From a virus, in IMG/VR virus record IMGVR_UViG_3300042519_001982, positions 1 through 21,881 of that record: DNA of 21,881 nt; one strand, 5' to 3'. Position numbers and translations under genes: made by a program. The notes under the pieces are model-generated. The model did no database searches. It was given only the letters and a program-made list of their open reading frames with translations, and was not told the origin of the DNA. Below, piece by piece: positions 14,308 to 21,881 of the stretch (position 1 is its first letter; every line of letters starts with the position of its first letter).

Positions 14308-17300
14308 ATGTTATTAGAAAAATGGTTATTAACAGTCCAACCATCAACCGGCGGTGATATTGAATCATTATATATGTTCGGTGACAACACTTGGGGTCAA
14401 CTCGGAACAGAAAATACAGTTTTTAAATCTAGTCCAGTATTAATCGGTACACAATCATGGAGCCAAGTTGCAAGTGGATTAAGTCATACTATAGGTATTC
14501 GTAGTGACGGTAAACTATTTGGATGGGGCGCCAATACATATGGTCAATTAGGCAATAATGATCTTACATTAGCACATCGTAGTAGCCCAGTACAGATAGG
14601 TGTTAATAATTGGAGTGCGGTTAGTACTAACGGTGATACTTCTTATGCTATTAATAATGATGGATTAATGTTTGCTTGGGGATTAGGGTTTAACGGTCAA
14701 CTTGGTAATAATAGTATGTTATCATCTTGGGCGGCAAACAGTTGGACTCAAGTACTGGCCGGAAATACTATAGGTATAGAATCTGATGGTACAATGTGGG
14801 CTATCGGTGGTATTAATAGCCAAGGACAATTGGGCCTTAATGACACAGTACATCGCAGTAGTCCAGTACAAATTGGTACAAGTACTTGGTCTGCATTAGG
14901 CGGAAGTGGCGGAACAACACGCACAGCACTACGTTCTGATAGTACACTGTGGGTATGGGGTAGTGCTGGTCAAGGGCAAGGAGGTAATAATAATACAAAT
15001 AATCTTTCAAGCCCTACCTTAACTGGTTCATTAACTTCAGTTCAAATCCAACAGTCATATGTATCTAGTATAGCTACTACACAACTTAGTTGGACAGCAG
15101 TATCGTATGGTGCCGCATGGTCAATGTTTGCTATAAGAAATGATGGTGCATTATTTGCTTGGGGACTTAATACTTATGGTAATTTGGGATTAAATGATAT
15201 TGTTAGACGTAGTAGCCCAGTACAAGTTGGTACTAGCAGTTGGTCTAGCGTATCTGCTAACGGATTTGCTACACTTGCAATACGAGCAGACAATACTTTG
15301 TGGTCATGGGGGTATAATGCAGCCGGGCAGTTGGGATCAAATAACATTATTAATAGAAGTAGTCCAGTACAAGTTGGTACCGCTACTATTTGGAGTAAAG
15401 TAATAACTAACGGTGCGGTTAGTCAGGATAACGTTGCTGCCATAGACACAAACGGTGCATTATGGGTTTGGGGAAATAACACTAATGGACAATTAGGTCT
15501 CAATGACGTTGGTGTACATCGCAGTAGTCCAGTTCAACTAGGCACAAGTAGTTGGACTATGGTCAGTGCTGGTTCTGGCATGACCGCCGCCATAACTACT
15601 ACAGGTAACTTATTTACGTGGGGTGTTAATACTAATGGTCAATTGGGTGACACCACATTAGTTGCAAAATCTAGCCCAATACAAATTGGTACAAGTAGTT
15701 GGACTATGGTCACTAGTGGAACAAGTGTCACAATGGGAATAACTACAGATGGTGCGTTGTATTCTTGGGGCACAGGTACCTATCTTGGTGAAGGACTGGG
15801 GATAAACAAAAGTAGTCCAGTACAAATAACTTCAATTAGAACATCAGCACAACAACAAACATATTTAACTACCATAGGAGTAACACCGCTTAGTTGGACT
15901 ACTGTAGCCAATTTGACATTTACTACAGGTAGTAATACTAGATTGGCATTACGTAGTGATGGATTGTTATTTTCATGGGGACAAAATACTATAGGACAAT
16001 TAGGTCTAAATGATTTAGTACATCGTAGTAGCCCTGTGCAAATCGGTACAAGTAGTTGGGCTGCAATTGCTGGAGGCACATCATATGCAGCCGCAATCAA
16101 AATAGATGGAACATTATGGACATGGGGTCGTAATGATGAAGGTTCATTAGGACAAAATAATCAAATACATCGCAGTAGCCCGGTACAGGTCGGTACTGAT
16201 ACTGATTGGATAAAACTAGCATCCGGATCATCCATAGGACCGATGGCCGCTATTAAAAGTGGCGGTGGTTTATGGGCTTGGGGAGCTAATACAGTAGGCC
16301 AATTAGGACTAAATGACGCAGTAAATCGAAGTAGTCCGGTACAAGTTGGTAGTAGTAGTTGGACTATGGTAGCAAGCGGCACTAATTTTGGTACAAATTT
16401 AGCTGCCATACGAACAGACGGTGCTTTATTTATATGGGGTGATAATACACTGGGGCAGTTAGGATTTAATGATGCAGTAGCTCGTAGTAGCCCAGTTCAA
16501 CTAGGCACAAGTAGTTGGACTATGGTTGCGTTAGGCGGGTCATTCACTGGTGCTATAAGTAGTAATGGTGCATTGTTTACTTGGGGGGCTAATGGGTCTG
16601 GTCAATTAGGGGCAGCCAGTTCAGTGCATCGTAGCAGTCCCGTACAAGTTGGAACTAATACATGGAATTATGTCAACAGTTGGACATCTACTATGTATGG
16701 AATACGTAATGATGGTGCATTGTTTGCTTGGGGTTTAAATACTAACGGCGAATTGGGTGATAATACAACTGCTAATAAAAACAGCCCAGTACTAATAGGT
16801 AGTAGTAGTTGGACTTTTGTTAATGGAGCTACTGCAATAGATAGTAACGGTGTGTTGTTTACTTGGGCAGGCAACACACAAGGTGGTGTAGGTGATAATA
16901 CTATATTGCAACGTTCTAGCCCAGTATTTATTCGTGCAGGTATATTTGATTCATGGACTTATGTAAGTTCAGGTACAGATGAATATGGAGCTGTGCGTAG
17001 TGATGGTTTGTTATTTAGATGGGGATATAATGGATTTGGTGCGTTAGGTGGCAACCCAGGTAACCAATCATTACCATTACAAGTTACTACTAGTAGTTGG
17101 ACTATAGTACCGGCTGGGTCATCTGGCGGTATGGGTATTACTTCAGCCGGTCAATTATATACTTGGGGTATTGGTACTGACGGCCAAATAGGTGACGGTA
17201 ACATGGTAACTATGTCTACACCTGTATTCATTCGCTCTATGAATGATTCTTGGACAAGTATAGGTGAAGGAAGTTTTAACTCAAACCATGTCGCTGGTAT

Positions 17301-20300
17301 ACGTAATGATAATACACTTTGGCTTTGGGGTCTAGGGACTAGTGGTCAATTAGGACAAAATAATGTTATAAATAGATCCCAACCAATACAGTTAGGTAAA
17401 GATTTATTAAGTTGGACATATCTATCAGGATCTAGTATGCCAGTAGATGGCACACAAACTGCGGCAGGCATAAGAAGTGATGGTAGTTTATGGTCTTGGG
17501 GTAGTAATACATACGGTCAATTAGGTACAAATAATCAAATACATCGTAGTAGCCCTGTGCAGATTGGTACTAGTAGTTGGACTATGGTTAGTGCTGGACA
17601 AGGATTTTTATTTGCTATACGTAGTAGTGACAAATCACTTTGGTCATGGGGAACTGATAATTCATTAGGTGCATTAGGTGCAAACGTTAGTGGTCTTCTC
17701 AGAAGTAGTCCTGTACAGGTTGGTACAAGTAGCTGGAATATGGTTTCTGCTGGAAGACTAACTCCCATCGCTATACGTATTGATGGTACGTTATGGGCTT
17801 GGGGTTTCAATAATTCAGGACAAATAGGAGATAATACTGTTGTAGCTCGTAGTAGTCCAGTACAGATTGGTAATTTACTTTGGACCTCAGCGGTGTCAGG
17901 ATTGGATTCATCGTCCTATGGTATACGATTAGATGGAACATTGTGGTCATGGGGTAAAAATACCGTAGGGGAGTTAGGAGAGAATGATGGTATTAATAGA
18001 AGTAGTCCAGTACAAATAGGTACCGGTAGTTGGAAACAACTAGCGGCAGGCTTCGGTAATGCTTTTAGTATTGACACTAATAATTATTTGTGGTCATGGG
18101 GACTTAATAGCCAAGGACAATTGGGCCTTAATGACACAGTACATCGCAGTAGTCCAGTACAGGTTGGTACAAGTAGCTGGATTATGGTTAGTGCAGGACA
18201 ATCTGGTGATATTGGAAATGCATACGTTGTTTCTGCAATAAGAAGTGATGGAGCCTTATTTACTTGGGGTAATAATACGTATGGTGGATTAGGTGACAAC
18301 TCAATTGTAAATAAATCTAGTCCAGTACAAATTGGTTCAAGTAGTTGGACTATGGTTGCTGGACGCATGGGAATAATACAGGACTACACTAATGGTAATG
18401 GGTATTTATACGCATGGGGCGGTAATACAGTCGGTGAATTAGGTATTAACAGTGTAGTAGATACTAGTAGCCCAGTGCAAGTAAATGCAACTATTAATAC
18501 TTGGTACCAAGTTGCACAGGGTGATACATTTACCGCGGCCATTCGTAATGATAAAACATTATGGTCATGGGGTAATAATGATGTTGGTCAATTGGGGGAC
18601 AACACCGTCATACTAAAATCAAGTCCAGTACAAGTTGGTACAAGTAGCTGGACTATGATAAGCACCGGCTCTACTCATACATTAGCTTTAACCATGGACA
18701 ATGTTTTATACGGTTGGGGCAATAATGATAATGGTCAATTGGGTACAGGTAATGCTCCAGGAACAATCTTATTACCTGTAATAATTTCATCACTAATTAC
18801 ATTAGCTGATGAAATTGCTTGGTCAACTAGTACAGGTAAACCTAGAACATTGAGTTGGACTACAGTAACCGCAGGTGCATCTACTTCATTTGCTATTCGT
18901 AGCGATAGTAAGTTATTTGCATGGGGAACTAACAGTATCGGACAACTTGGTTTAAATGATATTCTACACAGAAGTAGTCCGGTACAAATAGGAACAAGTA
19001 ATTGGAGTGGTATTGCTGCTGGCATAAGCCATACTTACGCTATTAGAAGTGACGGACTATTATTTGTTTGGGGTGGCAATTTTAATGGTCAACTTGGTCT
19101 AAATGATTTAGTACATCGTAGTAGCCCAGTTCAACTAGGCACAAGTAGTTGGTCAGTTGTACCATCTAATAGTACAACTAACGCTACATCTACCTTTGCT
19201 ATTACGTTGGATGGAAAATTATATGGTTGGGGAGTCAATGGTTCTGGTAATCTTGGAGTAAACGATATTATCGCTAGAAGTAGCCCAGTACAAGTAGGTA
19301 CGGGTAACAGCTGGACATTAGTAACAGCAAATGGTAACAGCACATTTGCAATACGAACTGATAGTAAATTATTTGCATGGGGATTAAATACAGCCGGTGA
19401 GCTTGGCATCGGTGACTCAATTTCACGCAGTAGCCCTGTACAACTTGGTACAAGTAATTGGAATATTGTTGCTACACAAGCATCTGGTACAACAGCAGGT
19501 ATAATGGCTAACAATACATTGTACACGTGGGGTTCTGGTTCAGGTGGTGCATTAGGGGATAGAACTGTAGTTGCTCGTAATAGCCCTGTACAAATTGTTT
19601 CGTTCTCTTCACCTGCAGAACAACAGGCATATTTGACAAAGACAAGTAAGACTGGTTACAGTTGGTCTACTGTGGTAAATACCAATAATACAATGTTTGC
19701 TATTCGTAATGACGGCTTATTGTTTGCATGGGGTAATAACATCAATGGCGCATTAGGTCTAAATGACATAGTGCATCGTAGTAGTCCTGTACAAGTTGGT
19801 ACTAATAGCTGGTTGACAGTATCAGCAGGAGCATCATTCACGGCTGCCATACGTAGTGATAATACATTATGGACTTGGGGAGTTAACACTGCAGGTACTG
19901 TAGGTGATGGTACACAGGCTCATCGTAGTAGCCCGGTACAAGTTGGTACAAGTAGTTGGACTGCTGTTGCAACAGGACCGTTTAACACTACCGGCGGTAC
20001 AGTATTAGCGGTTCGTAGTGATGGTACATTATGGAGTTGGGGTGCTAATGATGTAGGTCAACTGGGATTAAACACAGTAGTAGCTCGTAGTAGTCCAGTA
20101 CAAATCGGTACTGAAAACACATGGTCAAAAGTTTATTCTGCAAATAATAGAAGTAATGCTATACGTACTACTGGCGCATTATATGCATGGGGAGTAAACA
20201 CATTTGGACAACTAGGTGATGGCACTGCTCTAAATCGTAGTAGCCCAGTACAAATTGGTAGTAGCAGTTGGACTGCAGTAGCATCTGGTTTATCATGGAC

Positions 20301-21881
20301 AGTAGCAATTCTCAGTGATGGTTCATTATTCACTTGGGGTGCAGGTACTAGTGGTGTGTTAGGAACTCCGGATTCTACCCAACATCGTAGTAGTCCTGTA
20401 CAAATTGGTACAAGTAGTTGGAGTGTAGTAACTGCAGGCGGCACAGTCACAGCCGGTATAAGTGGTAATTTACTATATATGTGGGGTAGTGGAGCTAATG
20501 CACAGTTTGGTAATAACTCACTAGTGAACACATATTTTAGTCCAACACTTACTACAGGTACAAGTAGTTGGACTACCGTTAATGCAGGTAGTGCAATAGT
20601 CGCACTTGATGCAAATGGGCAAATGTTTACATGGGGAACTACTGCAGGTGGGGATGGCGTTATTGGTAATGGTGTTGTTGCCGGTAGATCCAGCCCAGTA
20701 TTCATTCGTTCAGTAGCAGATTCTTGGACTGCAATTGGTACAGTTGTTGCAGGATTATCAGGAATACGAAGTGATGGTTTACTGTTTGCTTGGGGAAATA
20801 ATACTGCTGGATCATTGGGTGATGGTACCACAGTTGCTAAATCATTCCCTGTACAAATTGGTGCAAATAGTTGGACAATGGTAACTGGCTATACTAACAT
20901 TTTAGGTATTACTGCAGCCGATACAGGTAACGCATTATTTACTTGGGGACTTGGTACTAGTGGAGAATTGGGTATATTAGGAATTACCAGCCGCAGTAGC
21001 CCGGTATTCATTCGCTCAATGAATGATTCCTGGATTAGCGTTGGCGCTGGACAAAGCTTGTCATCAGCTATTAGATCCGATGGAAAACTATTTACTTGGG
21101 GAATTAATACAACTTTTGGACAGTTGGGTGATAATTCTACAACTAGTAAATCATATCCTACTCAAATAGGTAATAATAGCGACTGGGCAAGTGTTAGTGC
21201 TGCCGGTTCAGGAATAACCAATGCAATCACAACTACTGGTATAGCATATATATGGGGTAATAACACTAATGGAGCACTAGGATTAGCATTTAATCCAACA
21301 ACTATATCAGGTAGTTGGTTAGAACATCGTAGTAGCCCAGTACAAGTTGGTGCAACACCATACTCAAATAGCCCAACACAAATAGGTGCTAGCAGTTGGT
21401 CACAAGTTAGTGCAGGTATAAGTCACGTGCTTGCTATTTCTAGTACTAATAAATTATTTGCCTGGGGTAATAATAGTTCATATCAGGTAAATAATGAGGG
21501 ATTACATCGTAGTAGTCCAGTACAACTTGGTACTAGTAGTTGGTCACAAATAAGTGCTGGCAACGTACATTCACTTGCTATTGCATCAGATAATACATTG
21601 TATGGGTGGGGATTACAATATCAACAATGGCCATATAATCCAACATTAAGTCCCACAAACTTTATATTGCCGGTTAATTCTCCAACATCTTGGTCAATAT
21701 TGACTGGACAAAATTTACGATTCACTGGTATTCGTAGTGACGGTAGTTTATGGACTTGGGGAGCTAACGAATCTGGACAATTAGGACTGAGTGATATATT
21801 TCATAGAAGCAGTCCAGTACAAGTTGGTTCTAGTAGTTGGATACAGGTTAATTCGGAAACATCTTGGACTACAGCTATACA
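14308..21881 (+). CDS. Giant RCC1-repeat beta-propeller protein, at least 2524 aa, 3'-truncated by the window end
   Basis: I translated the whole stretch codon by codon and found no stop from the ATG at 14308 to the window end. After only about 20 residues (MLLEKWLLTVQPSTGGDIES) it becomes an array of RCC1-type blades averaging about 52 residues, roughly 48 in view. The consensus is: SSW T.V .AG ..... AIRSDG.LFAWG.N..GQLG.ND..HRSSPVQ.GT. Landmarks are the paired W.WG/GQLG turn and the RSSPVQ loop. RCC1 repeats form seven-bladed propellers in proteins of known structure, so several propellers in a row are expected. No nuclease, peptidase or anchor domain is visible. By context it is probably a phage adhesin or fibre; that is inference, and the family name does not imply chromatin function. 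A few blades are odd: one lacks the RSSPVQ loop (14701-14745) and one carries a doubled loop (21277-21399). The ribosome site is weak; coupling to the upstream stop 3 nt away is likely. Confidence 0.92.
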   Translation, partial: MLLEKWLLTVQPSTGGDIESLYMFGDNTWGQLGTENTVFKSSPVLIGTQSWSQVASGLSHTIGIRSDGKLFGWGANTYGQLGNNDLTLAHRSSPVQIGVNNWSAVSTNGDTSYAINNDGLMFAWGLGFNGQLGNNSMLSSWAANSWTQVLAGNTIGIESDGTMWAIGGINSQGQLGLNDTVHRSSPVQIGTSTWSALGGSGGTTRTALRSDSTLWVWGSAGQGQGGNNNTNNLSSPTLTGSLTSVQIQQSYVSSIATTQLSWTAVSYGAAWSMFAIRNDGALFAWGLNTYGNLGLNDIVRRSSPVQVGTSSWSSVSANGFATLAIRADNTLWSWGYNAAGQLGSNNIINRSSPVQVGTATIWSKVITNGAVSQDNVAAIDTNGALWVWGNNTNGQLGLNDVGVHRSSPVQLGTSSWTMVSAGSGMTAAITTTGNLFTWGVNTNGQLGDTTLVAKSSPIQIGTSSWTMVTSGTSVTMGITTDGALYSWGTGTYLGEGLGINKSSPVQITSIRTSAQQQTYLTTIGVTPLSWTTVANLTFTTGSNTRLALRSDGLLFSWGQNTIGQLGLNDLVHRSSPVQIGTSSWAAIAGGTSYAAAIKIDGTLWTWGRNDEGSLGQNNQIHRSSPVQVGTDTDWIKLASGSSIGPMAAIKSGGGLWAWGANTVGQLGLNDAVNRSSPVQVGSSSWTMVASGTNFGTNLAAIRTDGALFIWGDNTLGQLGFNDAVARSSPVQLGTSSWTMVALGGSFTGAISSNGALFTWGANGSGQLGAASSVHRSSPVQVGTNTWNYVNSWTSTMYGIRNDGALFAWGLNTNGELGDNTTANKNSPVLIGSSSWTFVNGATAIDSNGVLFTWAGNTQGGVGDNTILQRSSPVFIRAGIFDSWTYVSSGTDEYGAVRSDGLLFRWGYNGFGALGGNPGNQSLPLQVTTSSWTIVPAGSSGGMGITSAGQLYTWGIGTDGQIGDGNMVTMSTPVFIRSMNDSWTSIGEGSFNSNHVAGIRNDNTLWLWGLGTSGQLGQNNVINRSQPIQLGKDLLSWTYLSGSSMPVDGTQTAAGIRSDGSLWSWGSNTYGQLGTNNQIHRSSPVQIGTSSWTMVSAGQGFLFAIRSSDKSLWSWGTDNSLGALGANVSGLLRSSPVQVGTSSWNMVSAGRLTPIAIRIDGTLWAWGFNNSGQIGDNTVVARSSPVQIGNLLWTSAVSGLDSSSYGIRLDGTLWSWGKNTVGELGENDGINRSSPVQIGTGSWKQLAAGFGNAFSIDTNNYLWSWGLNSQGQLGLNDTVHRSSPVQVGTSSWIMVSAGQSGDIGNAYVVSAIRSDGALFTWGNNTYGGLGDNSIVNKSSPVQIGSSSWTMVAGRMGIIQDYTNGNGYLYAWGGNTVGELGINSVVDTSSPVQVNATINTWYQVAQGDTFTAAIRNDKTLWSWGNNDVGQLGDNTVILKSSPVQVGTSSWTMISTGSTHTLALTMDNVLYGWGNNDNGQLGTGNAPGTILLPVIISSLITLADEIAWSTSTGKPRTLSWTTVTAGASTSFAIRSDSKLFAWGTNSIGQLGLNDILHRSSPVQIGTSNWSGIAAGISHTYAIRSDGLLFVWGGNFNGQLGLNDLVHRSSPVQLGTSSWSVVPSNSTTNATSTFAITLDGKLYGWGVNGSGNLGVNDIIARSSPVQVGTGNSWTLVTANGNSTFAIRTDSKLFAWGLNTAGELGIGDSISRSSPVQLGTSNWNIVATQASGTTAGIMANNTLYTWGSGSGGALGDRTVVARNSPVQIVSFSSPAEQQAYLTKTSKTGYSWSTVVNTNNTMFAIRNDGLLFAWGNNINGALGLNDIVHRSSPVQVGTNSWLTVSAGASFTAAIRSDNTLWTWGVNTAGTVGDGTQAHRSSPVQVGTSSWTAVATGPFNTTGGTVLAVRSDGTLWSWGANDVGQLGLNTVVARSSPVQIGTENTWSKVYSANNRSNAIRTTGALYAWGVNTFGQLGDGTALNRSSPVQIGSSSWTAVASGLSWTVAILSDGSLFTWGAGTSGVLGTPDSTQHRSSPVQIGTSSWSVVTAGGTVTAGISGNLLYMWGSGANAQFGNNSLVNTYFSPTLTTGTSSWTTVNAGSAIVALDANGQMFTWGTTAGGDGVIGNGVVAGRSSPVFIRSVADSWTAIGTVVAGLSGIRSDGLLFAWGNNTAGSLGDGTTVAKSFPVQIGANSWTMVTGYTNILGITAADTGNALFTWGLGTSGELGILGITSRSSPVFIRSMNDSWISVGAGQSLSSAIRSDGKLFTWGINTTFGQLGDNSTTSKSYPTQIGNNSDWASVSAAGSGITNAITTTGIAYIWGNNTNGALGLAFNPTTISGSWLEHRSSPVQVGATPYSNSPTQIGASSWSQVSAGISHVLAISSTNKLFAWGNNSSYQVNNEGLHRSSPVQLGTSSWSQISAGNVHSLAIASDNTLYGWGLQYQQWPYNPTLSPTNFILPVNSPTSWSILTGQNLRFTGIRSDGSLWTWGANESGQLGLSDIFHRSSPVQVGSSSWIQVNSETSWTTAI
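15022..18777 (+). repeat. RCC1 super-repeat unit 1 (linker A to just before linker C, 24 blades)
   Basis: Unit 1 begins with an irregular linker containing QIQQSYVSSI (about 15022-15105). A second linker follows five blades later (QQQTYLTTI, 15826-15906). A SPVFIR variant comes after seven more blades (about 16921) and another after two more (about 17221). Ten further blades complete it. The same order and spacing recur in unit 2. Confidence 0.65.
18778..21881 (+). repeat. RCC1 super-repeat unit 2 (linker C onward, truncated by the window end)
   Basis: Linker C (18778-18867) is followed after five blades by linker D (EQQAYLTK, 19594-19677). A SPVFIR variant comes seven blades later (about 20695) and another after two more (about 21001). 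Offsets from unit 1 landmarks are 3756, 3768, 3774 and 3780 nt. About 19 blades are in view. Confidence 0.65.

Larger units (their letters stand above)
14371..21881 (+). repeat. RCC1 blade array (about 48 blades, mean spacing about 157 nt)
   Basis: The (L/M)(F/W/Y).WG....GQLG-type landmarks run from 14371 to about 21748. Blade length varies by a few codons through changes in the loop before AIRSDG. The recurring RSSPVQ(V/I)G loop uses many synonymous codon combinations, so the array is highly repetitive in protein but only locally repetitive in DNA. Confidence 0.9.

Noticed and set aside
14701-14745. Possible frameshift in the third RCC1 blade
   Set aside because: The missing RSSPVQ loop is an in-frame absence. 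The reading frame and blade pattern resume normally on both sides.
20133-20831. Minus-strand open frames across the RCC1 gene with repeated ICTGLLR-like peptides (also 18084-18368, 19131-19526)
   Set aside because: The recurring peptide is just the antisense reading of the G-T-S-S-W / S-P-V-Q blade segment. It does not represent an independent repeat protein.
14371-21881. CRISPR-like regular repeats
   Set aside because: The period of about 157 nt is coding. Similarity is at protein level throughout, and there are no short identical repeats with unique spacers.
1-21881. Diversity-generating retroelement acting on the adhesins
   Set aside because: I see no reverse transcriptase and no template/variable pair with adenine-specific substitutions. 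Repeat differences are mainly synonymous and of all types. The element could still lie outside the window.
14308-21881. Role in chromosome condensation or Ran exchange, as the RCC1 name suggests
   Set aside because: Only the blade fold is recognisable. The propeller fold is reused widely, and the context is a phage fibre cluster.

Overview
The window looks like the host-recognition (tail fibre / adhesin) cassette of a tailed double-stranded DNA phage, probably an uncultured aquatic T4-like myovirus. This rests on protein character, not on a hallmark gene such as terminase, capsid or polymerase, none of which is present. The DNA is AT-rich. All nine genes are on the + strand and nearly gap-free: the largest non-coding gap is 58 nt and several genes overlap or abut. 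The encoded proteins are low-complexity, repeat-built, Gly/Asn/Thr/Ser-rich structural proteins of the kind seen in cyanophage-like and freshwater phage genomes. No tRNA, insertion sequence, CRISPR array, integrase or terminator was seen.

Layout. (1) 1-801: C-terminal part of a glycine-rich fibre/adhesin. (2) 819-1172: small phage protein with a conserved IGYTYD...IPPKPF...W core. (3) 1231-5436: a 1401-residue repeat fibre. (4) 5446-5775: a 109-residue small virion-type protein. (5) 5772-10418: a 1548-residue adhesin with an IPT/TIG-like domain, two putative Ig-like domains and six LamG/concanavalin-like modules. (6) 10472-13372: a 966-residue fibre related to (3) but ending in a peptidase S74 self-cleaving chaperone domain. 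(7) 13403-13795: a small protein resembling a detached fibre-tip domain. (8) 13795-14304: a phage tail-assembly-chaperone-like protein. (9) 14308 to beyond the window end: an open frame of at least 2524 residues built almost entirely of RCC1-type beta-propeller blades. I count about 48 in the window.

How they may work together (inference). The genes would make several alternative or co-assembled receptor-binding parts. Two related long fibres share an N-terminal module but have different distal ends. Between them sit a multi-lectin adhesin and a small structural protein. After them come a small tip-like protein, a chaperone-like protein, and the giant propeller array. Gene order and overlaps suggest co-transcription as late genes. 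The three gaps of 30 nt or more each contain an NTAAATA box resembling the T4-type late promoter.

Most notable points: the RCC1 array seems to have a higher-order period of about 3.77 kb (24 blades), shown by irregular linkers that recur in the same order and spacing. In both the fibres and the RCC1 gene, near-identical DNA tracts in different places indicate recent internal duplication and exchange between repeats, including exchange between the two fibre genes.
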